This document shows positions 1-8,656 of a stretch of 64,000 nucleotides of DNA, one piece after another. Position 1 is the first letter of the stretch; each line of letters starts with the position of its first letter. The notes under the pieces are model-generated. The model saw only the letters and a program-made list of their open reading frames with translations. It did no database searches and was not told the origin of the DNA. Source of the stretch: Verrucomicrobiota bacterium (lineage in GTDB: Bacteria; Verrucomicrobiota; Verrucomicrobiia; Opitutales; Opitutaceae); assembly GCA_023416735.1 (NCBI GenBank), contig JAEZGX010000016.1, positions 85,357-149,356 on the forward strand, written 5' to 3'. Both the position numbers and the translations under genes were made by a program.

Positions 1-369
1 CAACTTCTCGCGTGGGTCACCTGCGACGGCGTGCACATCGATCCCGGCTCCGGCAAACACACTTTGCTCGGCGTCTTCTGCAACATCGGCGCCCGCCAGT
101 TCCCCGTCACGCACCCGTTCATGGTCTGGTTTCTCACCATCACCGACTGCAGCCCCGGCGAACACAAAATCCGCATCTCCATCGGCCTCGACCCCACCCG
201 CCCGCAACAACTTCTCGAGCGTCCGTTCGAAGCCAAAAACCCGCTGCAGCGCATCAACCTCATCAACGAGATCCGCAACCTCACCTTTCCGCAGGCGGGC
301 GACTACAGCATCGTCATCGAAATCGACGACGAACCGCTCCTCGTCACCAATCTCACCGTCACCTCGTAA
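1..369 (+). CDS. DUF6941-like protein (5' end outside window)
   Basis: The reading frame is open from the first base of the window, so the N-terminus is missing; about 122 codons remain before TAA at 367-369. The visible protein has the pattern AWVTCDGVHIDPGSGKHTLLGVF and later a second half with alternating hydrophobic residues (FTLTI-, HKIRISI-, YSIVIEID-type strands), which fits the small beta-rich DUF6941 family. Function of that family is unknown. The kinase gene downstream begins 72 bp later on the same strand. Family assignment is from recall of the pattern only. Confidence 0.6.
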   Translation, partial: QLLAWVTCDGVHIDPGSGKHTLLGVFCNIGARQFPVTHPFMVWFLTITDCSPGEHKIRISIGLDPTRPQQLLERPFEAKNPLQRINLINEIRNLTFPQAGDYSIVIEIDDEPLLVTNLTVTS

Positions 370-440
370 AATATCACCTCGGCCAGCGACACCTCTGCCC
401 TGCGCGATTTCGCCTCAACCTTCTCCACCCGCTTCAATCC

Positions 441-1436
441 ATGTCTCAATTCGACCTCCTCGGCATCGGCTCGCCGATCATGGATCTCCTCGCTCCCGTT
501 CCCGATTCCTTCCTCGCCCACGCCGGCGGCGAAAAGGGCGGCATGGTCCTCGTCGATGACGCCGAGATGCATCGCATCCTTTCGCACCTCGAGATTTCTC
601 CCGCCACGTCCACCGGCGGCTCCGCGGCCAACGCCACGTTCAACGCCGCCCGCCTCGGCCTTCGCACCGCCTTTCTCGGCAAACTGGGCAACGATTCCCT
701 CGCTGACGCCTACCGCCGTTCCTTCGCCGCCGCCGGCGTTGACACGTCGCGGTTCAAACGCGCCGATCTCCCCAACGCTCGCTCGCTCATCCTCGTCACG
801 CCGGACGCCCAACGCACCATGCGGACGAGCCTCGGCGCCGCAATGACGCTTTCGCCCGACGAAATCTCGCCCGACGATTTCGCCGGCTTCCGCCACGCAC
901 ACATCGAGGGTTACCTCGTCTTCAACCAAGCCCTCATCGACCGGGTGCTCAGTTGCGCCCGCACCGCCGGCTGCACCGTCAGCATGGACCTCGCCTCCTT
1001 CGAGGTCATCAACGCCACGCGCGATTGGATTTTCTCCCAACTCCACAAGGGCATCGACGTCGTCTTCGCCAACGAAGACGAAATCCGCGCGCTCTATCAG
1101 GATCGCAATTCCGACTACGCCAAACTCGCCCAACGTCTCGCCTCCACCGGCGTTCTCGCCGCCGTCAAAATGGGCAAAGACGGCGCCTGGCTCGCCCACG
1201 GCAACGAACTTCACCACGTCGCGCCCGTCGTCGTTTCCGACGTCATCGACACCAACGGCGCCGGCGACGCCTGGGCCGCAGGTTTTCTCACCGGTTTCCT
1301 CCGCGACCTTCCGCTGCCGAAATGCGGCGAGCTCGCCTCGCTGATCGGCGCCGAAACGGTCCGCCACCTCGGCCCCATCATTCCCGCCTCCGCCTGGCCC
1401 GCCTTCCACGCCCGCGCGCAAGCTTTGGCCAGTTAG
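441..1436 (+). CDS. PfkB-family carbohydrate/nucleoside kinase
   Basis: 331 residues. The start MSQFDLLGIGSP is chosen because it is the normal N-terminus of the ribokinase/adenosine-kinase fold; the open frame upstream is arginine-rich shadow sequence. PfkB signature 1 is seen around residues 54-90 (GGSAANATFNAARLGLRTAF, LGNDSLAD), and signature 2 at DTNGAGDAWAAGF, where D276 would be the catalytic base that activates the substrate hydroxyl for ATP-dependent phosphorylation. The general form is closest to adenosine kinase/ribokinase-like members, but the substrate cannot be read from the sequence. A cytoplasmic enzyme is expected. It is followed after 68 bp by an ABC exporter gene. Confidence 0.85.
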   Translation: MSQFDLLGIGSPIMDLLAPVPDSFLAHAGGEKGGMVLVDDAEMHRILSHLEISPATSTGGSAANATFNAARLGLRTAFLGKLGNDSLADAYRRSFAAAGVDTSRFKRADLPNARSLILVTPDAQRTMRTSLGAAMTLSPDEISPDDFAGFRHAHIEGYLVFNQALIDRVLSCARTAGCTVSMDLASFEVINATRDWIFSQLHKGIDVVFANEDEIRALYQDRNSDYAKLAQRLASTGVLAAVKMGKDGAWLAHGNELHHVAPVVVSDVIDTNGAGDAWAAGFLTGFLRDLPLPKCGELASLIGAETVRHLGPIIPASAWPAFHARAQALAS

Positions 1437-1504
1437 GTGAAGCTCGACGCTGGCCGGGCTTGATTCGATCCTCGAACCACCCCGACCAACCTCATCGCTC
1501 CACC

Positions 1505-2425
1505 ATGCTCTCGTTCCAACGCGTAACGAAACGCTACGGCTCGGTCCTCGCGCTCGATGACGTCTCCCTCGACATCGCGCCCGGCGAATTCTTCGGCCTG
1601 CTCGGTCCCAACGGCGCCGGCAAATCCACGCTGATGTCGCTCGCGTCCGGCTTGCGCCCGCCCGACGCCGGCACCGTCTTGCTCGAGGGCCGCTCCATCG
1701 CCTCCGACCGCACGCTCGCTCACCGCACACTCGGACTCGTCCCGCAATCCATCGCGCTCTACACCGACCTCACTGCCGAACAAAACCTCCGCATCTTCGG
1801 CCAGCTCCACGGCCTCCGCGGACGCGATCTCCAAACGCGCATCGACGAAGCTCTCTCCGCCGTCCAACTCGCCGATCGCCGTCGTGCCGTTGTGAATACG
1901 TTTTCCGGCGGCATGCAGCGCCGTCTCAACCTCGTCGCGAGTCTCCTCCACCGCCCCCAACTCCTCCTCTGCGACGAACCCACCGTCGGCATCGATCCGC
2001 AATCGCGCAACGCCATCTTCGACTACCTCCAGCTCCTCAACCGCTCCGGCGTCACCATCATCTATTCGACGCACTACATGGAGGAAGCCGAACGCCTCTG
2101 CTCGCGCATCGGCATCATCGATCACGGCAAACTCATCGCGCTCGGCACGCTCGACGAACTTCTCACCCGCTTCCCCTTCGAAAACGAAATCGTTTTCCCC
2201 GCCGAACCCCACACCGCCGCCTTCGCCGCCGCTCTTGCTCCGCACGGCGAACTCGCCTCCACCAACGGCACCCACCGCTTCCTTCCGAACTCCGCTTTTC
2301 CGCTCTCCGCCTTCTTCACGCTCGCCGAATCGCACGACGTCTCACCGCGCCTTTTCCATCACCGCCGCCCCACACTCGAAGCGCTCTTCCTTCATCTCAC
2401 CGGTCGCACGCTGCGCGACGCCTGA
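1505..2425 (+). CDS. ABC-2 type transporter, ATP-binding protein
   Basis: 306 residues. Start at MLSFQRVTKRYGSVLALDDV, the usual first beta strand of the fold. Walker A is GPNGAGKST, the ABC signature is FSGGMQRRLN, Walker B is LLLCDEPTVGID and the H-loop is STHYMEEAE, so all nucleotide-binding elements are intact. The C-terminal ~80 residues form the extra domain typical of drug/polysaccharide-type exporters (CcmA/NatA class). The permease gene at 2452 follows after 26 bp, so the two probably form one exporter. The substrate is unknown. Confidence 0.9.
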   Translation: MLSFQRVTKRYGSVLALDDVSLDIAPGEFFGLLGPNGAGKSTLMSLASGLRPPDAGTVLLEGRSIASDRTLAHRTLGLVPQSIALYTDLTAEQNLRIFGQLHGLRGRDLQTRIDEALSAVQLADRRRAVVNTFSGGMQRRLNLVASLLHRPQLLLCDEPTVGIDPQSRNAIFDYLQLLNRSGVTIIYSTHYMEEAERLCSRIGIIDHGKLIALGTLDELLTRFPFENEIVFPAEPHTAAFAAALAPHGELASTNGTHRFLPNSAFPLSAFFTLAESHDVSPRLFHHRRPTLEALFLHLTGRTLRDA

Positions 2426-2451
2426 GCTCCGCCAATCGACACCACGCTCCG

Positions 2452-3810
2452 ATGTCTCCGACGCTCGTTCTCCTCCGCAAAAACCTCCTGATGTTCTGGC
2501 GCTCCAAACCCGCCGTCATCATCACGTTCATCGTCCCCATCATCCTCGTCGCACTCTTCGGCCACGTCTTCGGACTCTATCGCCAGGAGTCTGGCCCCAG
2601 CGGCATTCCTCTCGCCGTCGTCAACGCCAGCACTCACCCCGGCGCGGAAAAACTTCTCGCCGCCCTGCGCGCCGAAAAAACCTTCCGCCTCATCTCCACT
2701 ACGCGCGACGCCAATGACACCGAGCGCCCGCTCACCGAAGCCGACGTCCGCGCCGCGCTCGCCCACAACGACTATCGCTACGCCCTCATCATTCCGTCCG
2801 ATCTCATTTCCGACTCCGGCTTCGGCCTTCATCTCGTTTTCCTCACCAATCCGCGCAACGAAATCGAAGCGCAGATGGTCAACGGCATCCTCCAAAAAAC
2901 CATCTTCACCGAGGTCCCCCAACTGCTCGGCGAATCGCTCCAGGTCAGCGCCCGCCAGCGCATCGGCCCCGCTTCCCTCGAAAATTTCAATCGCACCGTT
3001 GCCACCGCCATCGCTGAGGCCTTCGGCGGCGACGCCGCCGCGATCCAACAGCAAATCGCGCAGGGCAATCTCCTGCCCGCCGATCCCACGCCCGCGTCCG
3101 CTGCGCCTCCCGCCGACTCCGTCACCGCGCCTCCCTCCTCGGCCGATTTCCTCAAGCGTATCCTAAATTTCGAGACAGAGCAGATCGACGGCAAAGAGGT
3201 CAAAAACCCCATGGCCGCGCGCCTCGTCGGAGGCTACGCCATCATGTTTCTCCTCTTCGCCGTCAGCGGCTCCGCCACCATGTTCTTCGAGGAAAAAAAC
3301 ACCGGTGTCTTCCAACGCCTGCTCTCCTCTCCCGTCCGCCCATCGCACATCGTCTGGGCCCGCTTTTGGTTTGGCCTGGTCCTCGGTCTCACGCAGGTCG
3401 GCGTGCTCTTTCTCGCGGGCAATTTTCTCTACGATCTCGAGATCACGCAGCATCTCGTTCCGCTTTTCGCCGTCGCCTTGGCCTCCGCCGCCGCCTGCTC
3501 CGCCTTCGGACTGTTCGTCGTCGCGATCGCTCCCAACGCCGACGCCGCCAGCCCGATCGCCACGTTCATCGTTCTCTCGGTGAGCGCCATCGGCGGCGCC
3601 TGGTTTCCCGTCAGCTTCATGCCCGACTACATCCAGTCGTTCAGCAAGCTCACTCTCGTTTACTGGTCCGTCGAAGGCTTCACCGATGTGCTCTGGGCCG
3701 CCCGACCACTCTCCGCCGTCCTCCCGCACATCGGCATCCTCACCGGCATCGCCGTCGTCGTGATGGCCTTTTCGATTTGGCGTTTCCGCCGCAATCGCAT
3801 GTTCGAGTGA
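2452..3810 (+). CDS. ABC-2 type transporter, permease
   Basis: 452 residues. One membrane segment near residues 20-40 (AVIITFIVPIILVALFGHVF) is followed by a ~220-residue extracytoplasmic region and then about five membrane segments from residue ~260 on (YAIMFLLFAVSG, FWFGLVLGLTQVGVLFLAG, and so on). This is the one-plus-five layout of ABC-2 permeases of the YhgE/NatB/YhhJ class. The protein contains the cytoplasmic FFEEKNTGVFQRLLSSPV motif that couples the permease to the ATPase. Partner ATPase is encoded immediately upstream. The exported substrate is not identifiable. Confidence 0.88.
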   Translation: MSPTLVLLRKNLLMFWRSKPAVIITFIVPIILVALFGHVFGLYRQESGPSGIPLAVVNASTHPGAEKLLAALRAEKTFRLISTTRDANDTERPLTEADVRAALAHNDYRYALIIPSDLISDSGFGLHLVFLTNPRNEIEAQMVNGILQKTIFTEVPQLLGESLQVSARQRIGPASLENFNRTVATAIAEAFGGDAAAIQQQIAQGNLLPADPTPASAAPPADSVTAPPSSADFLKRILNFETEQIDGKEVKNPMAARLVGGYAIMFLLFAVSGSATMFFEEKNTGVFQRLLSSPVRPSHIVWARFWFGLVLGLTQVGVLFLAGNFLYDLEITQHLVPLFAVALASAAACSAFGLFVVAIAPNADAASPIATFIVLSVSAIGGAWFPVSFMPDYIQSFSKLTLVYWSVEGFTDVLWAARPLSAVLPHIGILTGIAVVVMAFSIWRFRRNRMFE

Positions 3811-3909
3811 CCCGCTCCTTCCCGCTTTTTTGGCGATCACTGCGCACCGTTTGTCATTCTGGCCCGCGTGCGTTGCGACCCCTCCGGGCTCGCCTAGCCT
3901 TCGGGTGCC

Positions 3910-4485
3910 ATGAACGACATTTACCCCAAGGATAAAAAACTGCCGATCATCCCGGCAGTCGTCATCGGAGCCCTCGCGGCCGCCCTCATTGTCGTCGTGT
4001 TCGCTTTCATGGATCGGGTCAACGCCGCCGACGTCCGTCGCGCCGAGGTCGAAGGCGAACTCACCCTGGCCCGAACCGAAATCGAACAACTCCAAATCCA
4101 ACTCGCCGAGGCGCGCTCCGCCGCCTCCGTCGCGCAAACTCAGGCCAACGAAACCAAAACCCTCCTCACCCAAATCCAAGTTCAACTCTCCGAATCCCGC
4201 GCCGAACTCGCCCGCACCCAGCGCCAGTGGGACGATTCCCGCTCCGCCGCCGCTCAGCTGAAGTCCGAACTGCAAGAGGCCACCGTGCACGCCCGCGAGG
4301 TCCGCGCGAAAGCCGACGAGGTCGAAACCGAACTCGCCAAACTCAACCGGCAGCTCGCCGACACCAAGGTCGAGGTGCTCCAAGCGCGCCGCGAAGCCGA
4401 CCAAGCCAAGTCGAAACTCGCCGAGGTCCAGTCGCGTCTCGACGCCGCTCAAGCTCAGCTCGCCGCCTCCCCGAAACGACGCTGA
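3910..4485 (+). CDS. Membrane-anchored coiled-coil protein, first of tandem pair
   Basis: 191 residues. A short charged N-terminus is followed by one membrane segment (IIPAVVIGALAAALIVVVFAF, about residues 14-34). The remainder is one long alpha-helical coiled coil rich in A, E, Q, R and L with a clear 14-residue periodicity (for example EQLQIQLAEARSAA, TQIQVQLSESRAEL, AKLNRQLADTKVEV), ending in basic KRR. No enzymatic motif is present. The next gene is a paralogue in the same register: its seventh unit RDVRTQADEA matches REVRAKADEV here. The pair lies between two ABC exporters. Function unknown; a periplasmic spacer or scaffold is only a guess. Confidence 0.75.
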   Translation: MNDIYPKDKKLPIIPAVVIGALAAALIVVVFAFMDRVNAADVRRAEVEGELTLARTEIEQLQIQLAEARSAASVAQTQANETKTLLTQIQVQLSESRAELARTQRQWDDSRSAAAQLKSELQEATVHAREVRAKADEVETELAKLNRQLADTKVEVLQARREADQAKSKLAEVQSRLDAAQAQLAASPKRR

Positions 4486-4517
4486 CACCTCCCTCGGTCG
4501 GAACGGTCGTTCTCCTC

Positions 4518-4549
4518 GCGCGCGGCTCCTTCGCCGCGCGCTTTCTTTT
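4518..4549 (+). terminator. Rho-independent terminator after first coiled-coil gene
   Basis: A perfect 9-bp stem (GCGCGCGGC at 4518-4526 with GCCGCGCGC at 4533-4541) closes a 6-base loop and is followed by TTTCTTTT at 4542-4549. It lies 33 bp after the stop codon of the coiled-coil gene, so this gene is probably a separate transcript from its paralogue. Confidence 0.85.
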
Positions 4550-4649
4550 GCAGCACCTTCGCCTTCATTCGCGCTCCGCATTCCACCGACGCAAACGCCG
4601 GGTTTGTCCCTATACCGAGCGGATTCGAACAGGTGTAGATTCCGCCGCC

Positions 4650-5246
4650 ATGAACGATCGCTCTACCCCTGCTCCCCGCCCCAAATCCTCCATCGTTCCC
4701 ATTGTCATCAGCCTGCTCCTCGCGCTCGCCGCCGTTATCGCGGCCTTCGTGTTGTGGGGGCGCGTTGGCGAAGCGAATACACGCGTCGGCGACAGCGAGA
4801 CTCGCGTCGCTGAAGCCCAAGCCGAGACCGCCGAACTGCGGTCTCAACTCGCCGAAGCTCGCAGCGAGGCCGACACCGCCCAGAAGCAGCTCGAAGAAGC
4901 GCGTCTCGCATCCTCCAAACTCGAGACGCAGCTTTCCGAAGCCCGCACCAACGCCGCTCAACTTCAGAAGCAAATCGAGGAGGAAAAATCCAATGCCGGC
5001 CGCATTCGTTCCCAGCTCGAGAAAGCCGAAGCTTACGGTCGCGATGTCCGCACCCAAGCCGACGAAGCCCAGACCGCCACCGCTCAACTCCGCAAGGAAG
5101 CCGAAGACGCGAAAGCCGCCGTCGCCGAAGCGCAACGTCAGGTCGACGCCGCCAAATCACAAGCCTCTGATCTCCAATCCCGCCTCGAACAGGCCCAAGC
5201 CCAGATCGCCGAACTTCAGCAAGCCGGCTCCAAAAAACGCCGCTAA
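4650..5246 (+). CDS. Membrane-anchored coiled-coil protein, second of tandem pair
   Basis: 198 residues. The start MNDRSTPAPRPKSS precedes a single membrane segment (SIVPIVISLLLALAAVIAAF). From about residue 55 to the end the protein is made of ten 14-residue units (AELRSQLAEARSEA, DTAQKQLEEARLAS, SKLETQLSEARTNA, AQLQKQIEEEKSNA and so on) with hydrophobic residues at fixed spacing, so a continuous long helix is expected. The C-terminus is basic (GSKKRR), as in the upstream paralogue. A longer open frame exists upstream, but it would run through the preceding terminator, so the ATG at 4650 is preferred. Function unknown. Confidence 0.75.
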   Translation: MNDRSTPAPRPKSSIVPIVISLLLALAAVIAAFVLWGRVGEANTRVGDSETRVAEAQAETAELRSQLAEARSEADTAQKQLEEARLASSKLETQLSEARTNAAQLQKQIEEEKSNAGRIRSQLEKAEAYGRDVRTQADEAQTATAQLRKEAEDAKAAVAEAQRQVDAAKSQASDLQSRLEQAQAQIAELQQAGSKKRR

Positions 5247-5256
5247 CCTCTGCCAT

Positions 5257-5284
5257 GTAGGGCGGGGTCTCCCGACCCCCGCCG
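5257..5284. repeat. GC-rich hairpin repeat (GTAGGGCGGGGTC type), copy 1
   Basis: GGGCGGGGTC followed after TCCC by GACCCCCGCC forms a strong hairpin just after the second coiled-coil gene. Similar sequences occur after genes at 45823, 47005 and 48556, so this is a dispersed intergenic repeat and not gene-specific. Confidence 0.6.
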
Positions 5285-5297
5285 CGCCTCTCGTCTC

Positions 5298-5326
5298 AGC
5301 GACTCCTCCCCGGAGTCGCTTTTTTC
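5298..5326 (+). terminator. Rho-independent terminator after second coiled-coil gene
   Basis: AGCGACTCC at 5298-5306 pairs perfectly with GGAGTCGCT at 5312-5320 around a 5-base loop, followed immediately by six T residues. It separates the coiled-coil gene from the NodIJ-like exporter genes that start at 5384. Confidence 0.9.
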
Positions 5327-5383
5327 GTCCTCTCCGCTCCCCGTCTTGCCCACCGGCGCATTCCTCTTTCACTCCAACGCCCC

Positions 5384-6349
5384 ATGTCCGCGCCGCCTGC
5401 CGAGATCCCGCCTGCCGCTCCCGCCCAAGCCTCGCGCGGAAACATCCTCCGTGCGCGCGGCGTGCAAAAACGTTTCGGCGATTTCGCCGCGCTCCAATCG
5501 CTCGACCTCGAGATCCGCCGCGGCGAATGCGTCGGCCTCATCGGCCCCAACGGCGCCGGCAAGTCCACGTTCATCGGCTGCCTCTACGGTGTCGTCCTTC
5601 GCACCGGCGGCGAACTTGAGATCTTCGGCTTCGATCCCGCTCGCGACGCCCGCTCCATCAAGCAACGCCTCGGCGTCGTCCCGCAGGAAAACGCCTTGGA
5701 CGAAGAGCTCACCGTCGTCGAAAATCTCCAGCTCTACGCCCGCTTTGTCGGTCTCGATCGCCCCCGCGCGAAACCGCGCATCGATGAATTGCTCGCGCAC
5801 ATGTCGCTCGATCACAAACGCGACGCGATGATCAAGACGCTCTCCGGCGGCATGAAACGCCGCCTCGCCTTCGTCCGCGCCCTTCTCGCTGATCCCGAAC
5901 TGCTGATCCTCGACGAGCCCACGACCGGACTCGATCCTGCTGTCCGCCACCTGCTGTGGGAAAAAGTCCTCTCTTTCCGCCACGCCGGCAAAACCGTCCT
6001 CGTCACCACGCACTACATGCACGAGGCCGAAATTCTCTGCGACCGCATTGTCATCCTCAACCGCGGCCAGGTCGTCGCCGCCGGCGCCCCGCGCGAACTC
6101 ATCGCCCGCGAGACGCCCGGTTTCGTCGCCATCTTCGAACAGGAACACGAATCCTCCCTCCGGCCTCATGTCGCCGAAAACTGGATACTCTTCCGCCAGG
6201 GCCGCCAATGCTGCGTCCGCGCCCCGTCCATCGACGATCTCGTCGCCCTGCAGCATCGCGCTGCTCTTACCGCCCTTCAACTCCGTCCCGCCAATCTCGA
6301 GGACGTTTATCTGAAACTCACCGGCCAGGAGCTCGACGACGATGAGTGA
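5384..6349 (+). CDS. ABC transporter ATP-binding protein, NodI-like
   Basis: 321 residues. Walker A GPNGAGKST, signature LSGGMKRRL, Walker B LLILDEPTTGLD and H-loop TTHYMHEAE are all intact. Phrases such as GVVPQENALDEELTVVENL and KVLSFRHAGKTVLVTTHYMHEAE resemble the NodI/DrrA branch of ABC-2 exporters. The stop overlaps the start of the permease gene by 8 bp, so the two are translated together and form one exporter. In rhizobia NodIJ exports lipo-oligosaccharides; here the name marks only sequence class and the cargo is unknown. Confidence 0.88.
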   Translation: MSAPPAEIPPAAPAQASRGNILRARGVQKRFGDFAALQSLDLEIRRGECVGLIGPNGAGKSTFIGCLYGVVLRTGGELEIFGFDPARDARSIKQRLGVVPQENALDEELTVVENLQLYARFVGLDRPRAKPRIDELLAHMSLDHKRDAMIKTLSGGMKRRLAFVRALLADPELLILDEPTTGLDPAVRHLLWEKVLSFRHAGKTVLVTTHYMHEAEILCDRIVILNRGQVVAAGAPRELIARETPGFVAIFEQEHESSLRPHVAENWILFRQGRQCCVRAPSIDDLVALQHRAALTALQLRPANLEDVYLKLTGQELDDDE

Positions 6350-7118
6350 ACTTTCCACCTCCCTTCGCCTCGGCTGGCACGTCGTGGTCCGCAATTGGAC
6401 CGTCTACAAAAAAGACTTCGTCGCCAATATCTCTCCCACCCTCGCCGATCCCGCTCTGTTGCTCACGTCGCTCGGCATGGGACTGTCGCCTTTCATCGGC
6501 GGCATCAACGGCCTGACTTACGCCCAATACCTCGCGCCGGGCATGGTCGCCACCACCGCGCTGTTCTCGGCGTTTTTCGATAGCAGCTACGGCTTCTACG
6601 TCCGGATGACGTTCGAATCAATTTTCAAGGCCATGCTCACCACGCCGATCGGCGTGCGCGAGGTCGTCATCGGCGAGTTCCTCTGGAGCGCCCTCCGCGC
6701 CGGCCTGATGGGCGGCTCCGTCGGCCTCGTGCTCGCCGTCATGGGGCTGCTGCCCAATCCGTGGGCCCTGCTCGTTTTCCCTCTCATCGCGGGAACGCTC
6801 GCCATTCCCTGCGCCGCCATCGGCCTCCTCGCCGCCGGATTCGTGCGCAACATGAACCAGTTTCAAACCGTTTACTCGTTCCTCATCGCCCCCATCTTCT
6901 ATCTCTCCGCCGTCTTCTTCCCGCTCGATGACCGCCCGATCCTCGGCACCATCGTCAACATCTCGCCGTTCTATCACGGCGTCCGCCTCGCCCAGATGAC
7001 CGCCTGGGGCCGCTGGGACTTCTCCCAACTCGCTTTGCATATCGCCGCTCTGCTCGCCTTCAGCGTCGTCCTCGGCCTCTGGGCCTCCCGCCGCATCCGC
7101 CGTAAACTGATCTCCTGA
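6342..7118 (+). CDS. ABC transporter permease, NodJ-like
   Basis: 258 residues with about six membrane segments and no large soluble domain, the usual ABC2_membrane layout. Motifs typical of NodJ-type permeases are visible: QYLAPGMVATTALFSAFFDSS, FESIFKAMLTTPIGVREVVIGE (cytoplasmic coupling helix) and FPLDDRPILGTIVNISPFYHGVRL near the C-terminus. The start codon lies inside the last codons of the ATPase gene. Substrate unknown. Confidence 0.88.
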   Translation: MSELSTSLRLGWHVVVRNWTVYKKDFVANISPTLADPALLLTSLGMGLSPFIGGINGLTYAQYLAPGMVATTALFSAFFDSSYGFYVRMTFESIFKAMLTTPIGVREVVIGEFLWSALRAGLMGGSVGLVLAVMGLLPNPWALLVFPLIAGTLAIPCAAIGLLAAGFVRNMNQFQTVYSFLIAPIFYLSAVFFPLDDRPILGTIVNISPFYHGVRLAQMTAWGRWDFSQLALHIAALLAFSVVLGLWASRRIRRKLIS

Positions 7119-7175
7119 TCGTTCAGGGAAGGCGTGGTGCCCCCACGGCGAACCACTGCCCCACGCGAAAATCTT

Positions 7176-7205
7176 TTCGTGTCTTTCGCGTGTTTCGTGG
7201 TTTCC
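7176..7205 (+). repeat. Word-like intergenic repeat (TTCGTGTCTTTCGCGTGTTT type)
   Basis: The 17 bases before the likely proA start are preceded by a pyrimidine/G-rich phrase containing TTCGTGTCTTTCGCGTGTTT and then CGTGGTTTC. Variants of the same phrase occur at 24373-24400, 36190-36231 and 45071-45101. It is not a recognisable promoter or ribosome-binding site. Confidence 0.55.
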
Positions 7206-7222
7206 TCCACCTTCCTTCTGTC

Positions 7223-8500
7223 ATGTCCGCCGATCTCGCCCAGCTCGTCACCTCCCTCGCTCAACGCGCCCGCGTCGCTTCGTTCTCGCTCGCGATCGCG
7301 CCGACGTCCGCGAAGAACGCCGCGCTGCTCGATCTCGCCGACCGCCTCACCCGCTCGACCGACGCGCTTCTCGCGGCCAACCAGCGCGACCTCGCCGCCG
7401 CAAAAGAGAACAATCTTTCCTCCGCCCAAGTCGATCGCCTCACGCTTACGCCCACGCGCCTGACACAACTCGCCGATAGCGTCCGCGAAGTCGCCGCGCT
7501 GCAAGATCCCGTGGGCGAACTCCTCGAGGAAACCACCCGGCCCAACGGGCTCGTCCTCAAAAAAGTCCGCGTGCCCATCGGGGTCATCGGCATCGTTTAC
7601 GAAGCCCGGCCCAACGTCACCATCGACTGCGCCGTCCTCTGCCTGAAAAGCGGCAACGCCGCCATTCTCCGCGGCGGCAAAGAGTGCTTCCACACCAACA
7701 CCGCCCTCGCCGCCCTCATCGCCGAATCGCTCGCCGCCGCTGCACTGCCCGTCGACGCCGTCCAACTCATCCCGACCACCGACCGCGCCGCACTCACCAC
7801 GCTGCTCAAGCTCGATACGCTCATCCACTGCATCATCCCCCGCGGCGGAGAAAGCCTCATCCGCTTCGTCGCCGACAACAGCACGATCCCCGTCATCAAG
7901 CATTTCAAGGGCGTCTGTTTCGTTTATGTCGACCGCACCGCCGATCTCGCGATGGCCGAGAAGATCATCGTCAACGCCAAGACCCAGCGTCCCGGCGTCT
8001 GCAACGCCGCTGAACAACTCCTCGTTCATCGCGACGTCGCCGAAACGTTCCTCCCCGCCGCCGCCCGCGCCTTGATCGCCGCCAAAAACGTTCAGCTTCG
8101 CTGCGATTCCGCCAGCGCCGCCATTCTCGCGCGTCACCAAATTCCCACTACGGCGGCGACCGACGCCGATTACACCGCCGAGTTTCTCGACTACGTCCTC
8201 GCCGTCCGCGTTGTCGATTCCGTCGACACCGCCATCGCTACGATCAACCGCGACAGCTCCGGCCACAGCGACGCCATCGTCACCAGCGACGAGTCTGCCG
8301 CCCAAAAATTCCTCGCCGCCGTCGACAGCGCCGCGGTCATGTGGAACGCCTCCACGCGTTTCAACGACGGCTTCGAATTCGGCCTCGGTGCCGAAATCGG
8401 CATCAGCACCGATCGCCTGCACGCCCGCGGCCCCATGGGTCTCCGCGAGCTTTGCAGTTACAAATGGCTCGTCACCGGCACCGGCCAAACCCGCGGCTGA
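7223..8500 (+). CDS. proA: Gamma-glutamyl phosphate reductase
   Basis: 425 residues from MSADLAQLVTSLAQRARVAS; this start matches the family's usual length (~417) better than the upstream one at 7190, which lies inside an intergenic repeat. ProA reduces gamma-glutamyl phosphate to glutamate semialdehyde with NADPH, the second step of proline synthesis. Diagnostic stretches are present: RVPIGVIGIVYEARPNVT, ALCLKSGNAAILRGGKE-type (here CLKSGNAAILRGGKE), IPRGGESLIRFV, and KTQRPGVCNAAEQLL, in which C260 is the catalytic cysteine. The C-terminus LHARGPMGLRELCSYKW is the family ending. No proB is present in the window, so the kinase must be encoded elsewhere. Confidence 0.95.
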   Translation: MSADLAQLVTSLAQRARVASFSLAIAPTSAKNAALLDLADRLTRSTDALLAANQRDLAAAKENNLSSAQVDRLTLTPTRLTQLADSVREVAALQDPVGELLEETTRPNGLVLKKVRVPIGVIGIVYEARPNVTIDCAVLCLKSGNAAILRGGKECFHTNTALAALIAESLAAAALPVDAVQLIPTTDRAALTTLLKLDTLIHCIIPRGGESLIRFVADNSTIPVIKHFKGVCFVYVDRTADLAMAEKIIVNAKTQRPGVCNAAEQLLVHRDVAETFLPAAARALIAAKNVQLRCDSASAAILARHQIPTTAATDADYTAEFLDYVLAVRVVDSVDTAIATINRDSSGHSDAIVTSDESAAQKFLAAVDSAAVMWNASTRFNDGFEFGLGAEIGISTDRLHARGPMGLRELCSYKWLVTGTGQTRG

Positions 8501-8656
8501 CCCCGCCGTAGCGAATCTAGCGGAACGCGTGAGCGTTTCGTTCCCTCCACGTCTCGCGGCTGGCTCCGTTTTCACCTCCGCTCGATCGCTCACTCCGCGA
8601 TTGAGCTCCGCCTCGCCCAAGGCATACTCGCCACGCTTTCGCTCCACCGCGTTCCC

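Noticed and set aside
12..440. Extension of the PfkB kinase gene upstream to position 12
   Set aside because: The upstream translation is Arg/His/Pro-rich shadow of the DUF6941-like gene, which has good coding sense in another frame.
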